This document shows positions 1 through 4,620 of a DNA stretch of 5,154 bases, piece by piece. The stretch's first letter is position 1. The number at the start of each line of letters is the position of its first letter. Location: assembly GCA_021788685.1 (NCBI GenBank), contig JAJYKH010000229.1, positions 1 through 5,154 of the forward strand. Reading direction: 5' to 3'. This DNA comes from Deltaproteobacteria bacterium. Lineage in GTDB: Bacteria > Desulfobacterota > Desulfobulbia > Desulfobulbales > UBA5123. Made by a program: the position numbers and the translations under genes. A model generated the notes under the pieces. The model was given only the letters and a program-made list of their open reading frames with translations. It made no database searches and had not been told where the DNA came from.

Positions 1-644
1 CTGAAAACCGGCAGCGCCTCGGCCTGGTCATGGCCCGGGCCGGCGGGGGCAAAACCGCCATCCTGGTGCAGATCGCCTTGGACAGCATCCTCCGCGGCCG
101 CCAGGTGGTGCATGTCAGCATCGGCCAGTCCCTCGAAAAGACCCGCACTTGGTACGACGACATTTTCAAGGACGTGGTCACCGGTTACGGGCTGGAGCAC
201 GCCGACGAGATGCGGACGGAGGTCCTGCGCCAGCGGATGATCATGACTTTCAACGCCTCCACCTTCAGCGCCCCCAAGCTGGAGGAGCGGCTCAACGATC
301 TGGTTTACCAGAATATCTTCCGGCCCGCCTGCCTGATCATCGACGGTTTCGACTTCGCGAACGCCGGCCGCAAGGCCGTTCAGGATCTGCGTGGGCTGAT
401 TGCGGCAATGAATTTCGACATCTGGATGTCGGCGGTGACCCACCGGGAGGACACCCGGGTGAGCGCCGAGGGCGTTCCCGCTCCCTGCCACCAGGTGGCG
501 GACCTCTTCGATACCGTCATCGTCGTTCAGCCGGAAAAGGCCGACACCGCCTTGCTCAACATCGTCAAGGACATTCCCGGCGGCATCCCGCAGGGGAAAA
601 CCCTGACCCTCAACACCTCCACCCTGATGATCAAGGAGGGGTAA
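1..644 (+). CDS. P-loop ATPase (RecA/KaiC-like), 5'-truncated by window edge
   Basis: The reading frame is open from the window edge (first full codon at 3) to TAA at 642-644, so the true start lies outside. An ATG at 30 is too late: it falls right at the P-loop and would remove the preceding beta strand. Numbered from that Met, the Walker A-like motif is ARAGGGKT (residues 2-9, Ala where the first Gly is usual). A hydrophobic strand ending in Asp (CLIIDGFDF, D105) fits Walker B. A strand, IWMSAVTHRE (131-140), sits where a sensor would lie, followed by a DTVIVVQ strand near 161. There are no membrane segments or signal peptide visible in this part, so it is probably cytoplasmic. I recall similar uncharacterised ATPases with an M-A-R-A-G-x-G-K-T loop in Desulfobacterota, which would make the Ala family-typical. 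The biological role is unknown. The gene ends its transcription unit at the terminator just downstream. Confidence 0.8.
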   Translation, partial: ENRQRLGLVMARAGGGKTAILVQIALDSILRGRQVVHVSIGQSLEKTRTWYDDIFKDVVTGYGLEHADEMRTEVLRQRMIMTFNASTFSAPKLEERLNDLVYQNIFRPACLIIDGFDFANAGRKAVQDLRGLIAAMNFDIWMSAVTHREDTRVSAEGVPAPCHQVADLFDTVIVVQPEKADTALLNIVKDIPGGIPQGKTLTLNTSTLMIKEG

Positions 645-671
645 CCGGCTCGGGACCAACGGCTTTCGGAA

Positions 672-700
672 GGGCGGCCCGGAAACGGCCGCCCTTTTTT
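672..700 (+). terminator. Rho-independent terminator after the ATPase gene
   Basis: A perfect 8-bp GC stem, GGGCGGCC (672-679) with GGCCGCCC (687-694), has a 7-nt loop and runs directly into six T residues (695-700). It lies 27 nt after the ATPase stop codon and separates that gene from hisA. Confidence 0.9.
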
Positions 701-783
701 CTTGATGGCCGCAAAAATCCAATCTATCCGGCGTTACGGCGGGTCGGCGAAAGGCTCAACGTACCTTTTGTAGGCCTCCGGTT

Positions 784-796
784 TCGCGACTCGCGA
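784..796. promoter_or_regulatory. Short perfect dyad upstream of hisA
   Basis: TCGCGA-C-TCGCGA is a 13-bp symmetric site 59 bp before the hisA start. It could be an operator. No convincing -35/-10 pair is visible beside it, and short GC dyads arise by chance in GC-rich DNA, so this is a weak call. The rest of the 211-nt gap between the ATPase gene and hisA shows only the terminator and the second dyad at 819-833. Confidence 0.3.
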
Positions 797-818
797 TTAG
801 CCATCCGGATGCAGAAAT

Positions 819-833
819 TCGCAATTTTTGCGA
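819..833. promoter_or_regulatory. Second dyad upstream of hisA, sharing a 12-mer with the downstream palindrome
   Basis: TCGCAA-TTT-TTGCGA is symmetric and ends 22 nt before the hisA ATG. Its right half belongs to TTTTTGCGAGAT (825-836), which recurs exactly at 1924-1935 in the large palindromic element. It may be an operator, part of a leader hairpin, or the worn end of a repeat copy. No clear Shine-Dalgarno sequence precedes hisA, so a leader structure could matter for its translation. Confidence 0.35.
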
Positions 834-855
834 GATTGTCTTTCTTGGACGCACC

Positions 856-1635
856 ATGAAATTCCGCCCCTGCATCGATCTCCACGGCGGCCGGGTCAAG
901 CAGATCGTCGGTGCCACGCTTTCTGAAACCGCCGGCACCCTCCGGACCAATTTCGCGTCCGATCTCCCCGCGGCCCATTACGCGGAGCTCTACCGTCGCG
1001 ACCGGCTCCCCGGCGGCCACGTGATCATGCTCGGCCCCGGGAACGAGGAGGCGGCCGCCTCGGCCCTGGCCGCCTATCGGGGCGGGCTCCAGCTCGGGGG
1101 CGGGATCACCGCCGCCAATGCCGGGGCTTGGCTCGACCGGGGGGCGGCCGCCGTCATCGTCACCTCCTACGTGTTCCGTGGCGGCCGGGTGGACGGAGAC
1201 CGGCTGCGGGAGCTCGCCGCCGCGGTGGGGCCGGAGCGGCTGGTGCTCGACCTGAGCTGCCGCCGGCGGGGCGACGACTATTTCGTGGTGACCGATCGCT
1301 GGCAAAAGTTCACCGAGGTCAACATTTCCCCCGAGTCCCTTTCGTATTTCGCCACCTTCTGCGGCGAGCTCCTCATCCACGGGGTGGACGTGGAGGGCCG
1401 CTGCGCCGGCATCGACGAGGAGCTGGTGGCCCGGCTGGGGCGGTGGACTCCCATCCCCGCCACCTATGCCGGCGGGGTGCGGTCGATCGCCGACCTCTAC
1501 CGGATCAAGGAGCTGGGCGGCGGGCGGCTCGACGCCACGATCGGCAGCGCCCTCGACATCTTCGGAGGGAGCGGCGTCACTTACGCCCAGGCGGTCGCCT
1601 TCAATCGGGCAGAAGAAGCCGCCGGCACCCCATGA
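856..1635 (+). CDS. hisA: Eukaryote-type HisA (HIS6-like) ProFAR isomerase
   Basis: This 259-residue protein should catalyse the Amadori-type isomerisation of ProFAR to PRFAR in histidine biosynthesis, as a cytoplasmic TIM barrel. The N-terminus MKFRPCIDLHGGRVKQIVG matches the fungal/plant HIS6 pattern as I recall it from yeast His6 (CIDLHNGEVKQIVGGTL), as do TNF near residue 31, HVIMLGP (55-61), LQLGGGI (78-84), VIVTSYVF (100-107), LVLDLSCR (129-136), FTEVNI, LLIHGVDVEG (172-181), TYAGGVRS (203-210) and ATIGSALDIFGG (227-238). The expected catalytic aspartates are D8 and D132; the phosphate-binding glycine loops are 81-84, 206-207 and 230-238. Length equals the eukaryotic form, not the roughly 240-residue bacterial norm. 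No other his gene is present. The ATG at 856 is the only start that keeps the first beta strand, but its ribosome binding site is poor. The stop overlaps the next start (ATGA). Confidence 0.93.
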   Translation: MKFRPCIDLHGGRVKQIVGATLSETAGTLRTNFASDLPAAHYAELYRRDRLPGGHVIMLGPGNEEAAASALAAYRGGLQLGGGITAANAGAWLDRGAAAVIVTSYVFRGGRVDGDRLRELAAAVGPERLVLDLSCRRRGDDYFVVTDRWQKFTEVNISPESLSYFATFCGELLIHGVDVEGRCAGIDEELVARLGRWTPIPATYAGGVRSIADLYRIKELGGGRLDATIGSALDIFGGSGVTYAQAVAFNRAEEAAGTP

Positions 1636-1814
1636 GCGACCGCCCCGAGCCGCCCGAATACGAAGGCACCGAGCTTCTCCGGCTGCGGATCGACGCCGGG
1701 CTCTACCGAGCCTTCCAGCGCTGCACCTGGATCCTCGTCCAGGAGACGGGCCGGGAGCGGATGGCGATCATGGAGGAGATGGTGCGTGATTTTTTGATCA
1801 AGCACGGCTGCTAA
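1632..1814 (+). CDS. Small ribbon-helix-helix-like protein, coupled to hisA
   Basis: A 60-residue protein whose ATG overlaps the hisA TGA by the ATGA arrangement, so translation is probably coupled. After an acidic, proline-containing N-terminus (about residues 1-12) comes a short beta-like stretch LLRLRID (15-21), a helix LYRAFQRCTWILVQETG (24-40) and a second helix MAIMEEMVRDFLIKHGC (44-60). Strand-helix-helix in about 45 residues is the shape of ribbon-helix-helix DNA-binding proteins such as Arc/MetJ/CopG, which act as dimers on inverted repeats. That fold is inferred from pattern only; no diagnostic motif proves it. The protein is acidic overall apart from a few arginines, which is unusual for a DNA binder, so a protein-protein role is also possible. 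I believe similar small proteins occur in Geobacter relatives, but this is unverified. Codon use resembles the neighbours. Confidence 0.55.
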   Translation: MSDRPEPPEYEGTELLRLRIDAGLYRAFQRCTWILVQETGRERMAIMEEMVRDFLIKHGC

Positions 1815-1845
1815 ATTCGCTTCCCGAAACGAGGATTTTGTCGAC

Positions 1846-1933
1846 CTCGCAAAAACCGCTCCGCCGACGGGCCAAGCTGTGCAGCTTGTTGTTTTGTCTT
1901 TCCCGCCCGCCGAGGCCCGAAGGTTTTTGCGAG
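1846..1933. repeat. Nested palindrome A (first half of intergenic element)
   Basis: The outer arms are a perfect 12-bp inverted repeat, CTCGCAAAAACC (1846-1857) and GGTTTTTGCGAG (1922-1933). Nested inside are CGGGCC (1868-1873) with GGCCCG (1914-1919), and at the centre CAAGCTG (1873-1879) with CAGCTTG (1882-1888). No coding frame is supported across it. It lies after the small gene that follows hisA and could act as a transcription barrier for that unit, although no classic stem-plus-T-run is present. Confidence 0.75.
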
Positions 1934-1942
1934 ATCATGGAG

Positions 1943-2045
1943 CTTTTCGTTCGAGTGCAAGGCGCAAGGGAGCCGCAAAAGCGGAGCGTACGCGGGTACG
2001 TGAGCATTTTGCGGCGATCGAGGAACGCAGCAATCGGGCGAAAGG
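1943..2045 (+). repeat. Nested palindrome B (second half of intergenic element)
   Basis: Three tiers of inverted repeat are centred near 1994. The outermost arms are 1943-1958 and 2030-2045, pairing at 15 of 16 positions including three U-G wobbles. The middle arms are GCCGCAAAA (1972-1980) and TTTTGCGGC (2007-2015), perfect. The innermost are CGTAC (1987-1991) and GTACG (1996-2000) around a GCGG loop. All three wobbles have T on the left and G on the right, so the full fold is available only to a + strand RNA. It resembles palindromic multi-copy intergenic elements I recall from Desulfuromonas/Geobacter-type genomes; with one copy in the window, repeat status is inferred, not seen. Confidence 0.75.
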
Positions 2046-2061
2046 ACCGTTTTCCGCCAGC

Positions 2062-2090
2062 TTGACCGGCCCATCGCTCTCGGGTAAGAT
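2062..2090 (+). promoter_or_regulatory. Sigma70-type promoter for the HDOD-MBL operon
   Basis: TTGACC (2062-2067) and TAAGAT (2085-2090) are separated by exactly 17 nt, close to the TTGACA/TATAAT consensus. The predicted start near 2097 gives a leader of about 26 nt before the ATG at 2123. The -10 lies inside a small dyad, CGGGTA-AGA-TACCCG (2081-2095), which might be a binding site that occludes the promoter. Confidence 0.7.
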
Positions 2091-2122
2091 ACCCGGAAAA
2101 TCAAGGGAAATGGACACCGCTC

Positions 2123-3016
2123 ATGGAGATGGTCCCGCTGAGCAGCGAGCAGCGTCTTATCAGGATCCGCAACTACATCGATAAGATGCCGAGCCTTTCC
2201 ACCACGGTGACCAAGGTCCTGGAAATCTGCAACCTTCCCAATCCCCTGCCCAACGATCTCAACCGGGTCATTTCCCTCGACCCCGTCCTCACCGGCCAGG
2301 TCCTGCGCCTGATCAACTCCGCCTACTACTCGCTGCCCAACCAGATCACCTCCCTCACCCGGGCGATCATCATGCTCGGGATCAACACGGTGAAGAACCT
2401 GGCCCTCAGCACGGCGGTCCTGGGCTACCTGGGCAAGACCCACTCCCTCCAGTGCCTGCCCATCGACCAGTTCTGGAAGCATTCCATCTGCGTGGGGGTG
2501 ACCGCCAAGGCCTTGGCCGCCCACAAGGGAATCGACCCCGGCCTCCGGGAGGAGTTCTTCGTGGCCGGCCTGCTTCATGATCTCGGCAAAGTGCCGCTGA
2601 GCAACCGCTCGCCCGAGGAATACAAGCAGGCGATCGCCCTTGCCGACCTGGAGCAGGGCGCACTCCGGCAGGCGGAAATGACCACCCTCGGCCTGGACCA
2701 CGGGGCGGTGGGCCGGCTGATCGCCGAGAAATGGCAGCTGAGCGACCCGCTCCGGGACACCCTCCAGTTTCACCACGATCCGGCGGCCGCCCCGGCCGGC
2801 AACCGCCGGGTGGTGATCCTGGTGGCCCTCGCCAATATCTACGCCAATCTCTACGATATCGGGTCAGCGGGCGACGCCTTTCCCCAGCCACGCAAGATCG
2901 CCCTGGCCCTGAAAATGGCCAAGATGACCTGGCCCGAGATCCAAGGCCTGCACGACACCGTCCATAGCGAAGTCGAGAAGGCGCAGGTCTTTCTGCAAAT
3001 CTCCAAGGAGGCTTGA
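2123..3016 (+). CDS. HDOD-domain signalling protein with intact HD motif
   Basis: This 297-residue protein carries one HDOD domain over about residues 10-220 and no receiver, GGDEF or membrane segment. Family hallmarks are MPSLSTTVTKVLEI (22-35), a bias to helical heptads, DLNRVISLDPVLTGQVLRLINSAYYSLP (45-72), TRAIIMLGINTVKNLALS (79-96), FWKHSICVG (117-125) and FVAGLLHDLGKV (146-157). HDOD domains are HD-superfamily relatives that often lose the metal ligands; here H120, H152-D153, H193 and H217-H218 are all present, so phosphohydrolase or phosphodiesterase activity is conceivable. Many HDOD proteins instead act as non-enzymatic signalling scaffolds. The start follows AAGGGA (2103-2108) with a long 14-nt spacer, and ATG at 2129 is a possible alternative. 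It is first in an operon with the MBL gene 3 nt downstream. Confidence 0.9.
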   Translation: MEMVPLSSEQRLIRIRNYIDKMPSLSTTVTKVLEICNLPNPLPNDLNRVISLDPVLTGQVLRLINSAYYSLPNQITSLTRAIIMLGINTVKNLALSTAVLGYLGKTHSLQCLPIDQFWKHSICVGVTAKALAAHKGIDPGLREEFFVAGLLHDLGKVPLSNRSPEEYKQAIALADLEQGALRQAEMTTLGLDHGAVGRLIAEKWQLSDPLRDTLQFHHDPAAAPAGNRRVVILVALANIYANLYDIGSAGDAFPQPRKIALALKMAKMTWPEIQGLHDTVHSEVEKAQVFLQISKEA

Positions 3017-3019
3017 GGC

Positions 3020-3928
3020 ATGCGCGTCAAGATCTGGGGGGTGCGCGGCTCCATTCCCTGCCCGGGGCCGCACACCGTCAAGTACGGCGGGAACACCGTC
3101 TGCCTGGAGGTGCGCTTCCCGGAAACCGACCGGCTGGTCATCATCGACGCCGGCTCCGGCATCCGGGAGCTCGGCAACTTCCTCATGGCCAACGACCGGA
3201 CCCGGGGGCCGATCAACACCGAGATTTACCTCACCCACACCCATTGGGACCACATCATGGGTTTCCCCTTTTTCATACCGGCCTACCTGCCCGATACCCG
3301 CCTCCGGATCCACGGGCCGGTCTCCTACGAGGAGGATTCCCTGGAGAGCATCGTGGGGGGGCAGATGACCTACCGCTATTTTCCGGTGCGCCAGACGGAG
3401 CTGGCGGCGGACATCTCCTACCACGACCTCAAGGAGGGGCGCCGCGATCTGGGAGACGGGATCGTGCTCACCACCAAGTACCTCAACCACCCGGTGCTCT
3501 GCCTCGGCTACCGGTTCGAGCACGGGGGAAAGGTCTTCTGCACCGCTTACGACACCGAGCCCTTCCGGAACCTCTTCATCACCGATCCGAGCCATCCCGC
3601 TTACGACGAGGCCATGGCCGCGGAAGGCGACTTGGTGGCCCAGGAGCAGAATCGGCTGGTGGAGGAGTTCTTCGCCGGCGCCGACCTGCTCATCCACGAC
3701 AGCCAATACACCGAGGCGGAATACCGCGCCTCCAAGCTCGGCTGGGGCCATTCCTCCTTCGAAGGCGCCATTGCCGCCGCCAGCCGGGCGGGGGTGAAAA
3801 AGCTCCTCCTGTTCCACCACGAGCCCGTGCGCACCGACGCCGAATTCGACCGGCTCGCCGAAACGTATGGCCGGAAGGACGGCCCGGAAGTGATCGTCGC
3901 CCGGGAGGGGATGGAGATTTCTCTGTAG
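3020..3928 (+). CDS. MBL-fold metallo-hydrolase (PhnP-like phosphodiesterase group)
   Basis: A 302-residue cytoplasmic metallo-beta-lactamase-fold enzyme. It opens with KIWGVRGSIPCPGP (4-17) and YGGNTVCLEV (22-31), typical of the COG1235/PhnP-like group. The metal-binding motif is complete: HTHWDH (H73, H75, D77, H78), then H157 (YLNHP), D178 (YDTE) and a late histidine, H266 or H267 (LLFHHEP). Other conserved-looking sites are LLIHDSQY (223-230) and GWGHSS (241-246). Such enzymes usually hydrolyse phosphodiesters, including cyclic nucleotides, through two metals; the actual substrate here is unknown. The ATG at 3020 is well supported by AAGGAGG (3005-3011) with an 8-nt spacer, lying within the last HDOD codons. 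The 3-nt gap indicates co-transcription and probably coupled translation with the HDOD gene. Confidence 0.9.
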   Translation: MRVKIWGVRGSIPCPGPHTVKYGGNTVCLEVRFPETDRLVIIDAGSGIRELGNFLMANDRTRGPINTEIYLTHTHWDHIMGFPFFIPAYLPDTRLRIHGPVSYEEDSLESIVGGQMTYRYFPVRQTELAADISYHDLKEGRRDLGDGIVLTTKYLNHPVLCLGYRFEHGGKVFCTAYDTEPFRNLFITDPSHPAYDEAMAAEGDLVAQEQNRLVEEFFAGADLLIHDSQYTEAEYRASKLGWGHSSFEGAIAAASRAGVKKLLLFHHEPVRTDAEFDRLAETYGRKDGPEVIVAREGMEISL

Positions 3929-3956
3929 CTGCCGGACTTCCCGTCCCAAAAGCCAT

Positions 3957-3964
3957 AGAGGTGA
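3957..3964 (+). promoter_or_regulatory. Ribosome binding site fixing a GTG start
   Basis: AGAGGTGA matches the anti-Shine-Dalgarno sequence closely and lies just before GTG at 3968 (6 nt from the GAGG core). No ATG is nearby in frame, so this site decides the start of the following gene. Confidence 0.7.
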
Positions 3965-3967
3965 GCC

Positions 3968-4384
3968 GTGACGATCTACGAGATCAAGGACCCGCAGTCG
4001 TCGCCCCGGCCCGAGCCGCCGAGCCGGCAGGCGGCCCCCCCGGTGGATGGGGTCCGACCGGTGGTCCGCATCCGCCGGGGCGGAGGAAGCGGCGGGGAAG
4101 GGCGGGGCCGGAAGGGCAACCCGCCGGAACCGTTTCCCCCCGCCCAGGAGCACGAGCTCCGGCAGCTCATAGAGCAGGTCAACCGCGACCTGGAGCACCA
4201 TGCCATTCCCCTCCGCTTGGTTCTTCTGGCGGCCCCCGACGGGCTCCTGCTAGAAATCTTCGACTGCACCGGGGGGCAGCTCTGCCGGGCCGTCCGCGAT
4301 CTGGAGATCGACGCCGCCGAGCTGCCCGCCTTCCTGGCCAAGCTGCAGCGGGAGGCCGGCCTTCTGGTGGACACTCTCTCCTGA
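3968..4384 (+). CDS. Small protein: disordered N-terminus plus FlaG-like C-terminal domain
   Basis: A 138-residue protein from a GTG start, 39 nt after the MBL gene and probably in its operon. Residues 9-60 are rich in Pro, Gly and Arg (RIRRGGGSGGEGRGRKG at 34-50) and look disordered. From about 61 a helix (EHELRQLIEQVNRDLEHH) is followed by a beta stretch LRLVLLAAPDGLLLEIFDCTGGQLCRAV (82-109) and a helix DAAELPAFLAKLQREAGLLVDTLS (115-138). This order, N-x-x-L helix, beta hairpin with a turn, a helix of ELxxF/L type, then GLLVDT at the end, resembles FlaG (PF03646). FlaG influences flagellar filament length, but no flagellin, fliD or fliS gene is in view, so a flagellar role is not established. 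It has two cysteines (C100, C106) close together in the beta hairpin. The frame is clearly coding; the family call is moderate. Confidence 0.6.
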   Translation: MTIYEIKDPQSSPRPEPPSRQAAPPVDGVRPVVRIRRGGGSGGEGRGRKGNPPEPFPPAQEHELRQLIEQVNRDLEHHAIPLRLVLLAAPDGLLLEIFDCTGGQLCRAVRDLEIDAAELPAFLAKLQREAGLLVDTLS

Positions 4385-4509
4385 GTCCCGCCCCTTCCAA
4401 CCGCCATTAAAAAAAGACGCTGTTCCCGACATTTCAGTGGCGGCTCCCGGCGGCGGTGGTAAAATGAGTCAGTGCTCAGAAAGTGCTTGCCTAAGTGGTT
4501 TTTTTCCTG

Positions 4510-4538
4510 TTGAAATAGTAAATCGTATGTGCTAGGAT
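4510..4538 (+). promoter_or_regulatory. Extended -10 sigma70-type promoter before the RsbRD_N gene
   Basis: TTGAAA (4510-4515), a 17-nt spacer, and TAGGAT (4533-4538) preceded by TG-C (4530-4532), which is the extended -10 arrangement. The local sequence is AT-rich compared with its surroundings. The predicted start is near 4545, giving an untranslated leader of about 75 nt. Confidence 0.65.
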
Positions 4539-4550
4539 TTCGGCCCATCA

Positions 4551-4570
4551 TTCTGAATGGTCATTCAGAA
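4551..4570. promoter_or_regulatory. Perfect 9+9 bp dyad, probable TetR-type operator
   Basis: TTCTGAATG and CATTCAGAA flank a 2-nt spacer (GT). The site starts about 6 nt after the predicted transcription start, where a bound repressor would block RNA polymerase. The TGAATG...CATTCA core is like operators of several TetR-family repressors (from general knowledge of that family). There is no T-run after it, so it is not a terminator. The regulator gene is not in this window. Confidence 0.65.
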
Positions 4571-4620
4571 CAGGGGGATCCCCATGGCGGGGCCGGGATC
4601 GCGAGCCGACCCGGAGCGAC

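Noticed and set aside
30..32. ATG at 30 as the start of the ATPase gene
   Set aside because: It would begin the protein directly at the P-loop with no first beta strand, and the frame stays open to the window edge.
724..1380. Minus-strand frame opposite hisA
   Set aside because: No recognisable motifs, and hisA on the + strand is unambiguous.
1838..2184. Two short + strand frames (75 and 101 codons) across the palindromic element
   Set aside because: They translate repeat arms, have no good ribosome binding site, and overlap the HDOD promoter and start.
1811..2776. Minus-strand frame spanning the palindromic element and half of the HDOD gene
   Set aside because: It runs through strongly palindromic DNA and antisense to a clear HDOD domain; no domain is recognisable.
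2864..4201. Long open frame of 445 codons on the minus strand
   Set aside because: It lies antisense to the HDOD, MBL and FlaG-like genes, its translation shows no family motif and is low-complexity in Gly/Val/Pro; GC-rich coding DNA makes such shadows.
3013..4410. Long + strand frame of 465 codons beginning before the MBL gene
   Set aside because: It overlaps the MBL gene in another frame and reads as Arg/Pro/Gly-rich noise, while the MBL frame carries a full metal motif and a good ribosome binding site.
4401..4443. Inverted repeat CCGCCATT / AGTGGCGG after the FlaG-like gene, considered as a terminator
   Set aside because: The loop is about 27 nt and no T-run follows on the + strand. The seven-base A run lies within the loop, and no minus-strand gene needs a terminator here.
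4498..4505. T-run upstream of the last promoter as the tail of a terminator
   Set aside because: No stable GC stem precedes it; only a weak 4-bp pairing with wobble can be drawn.
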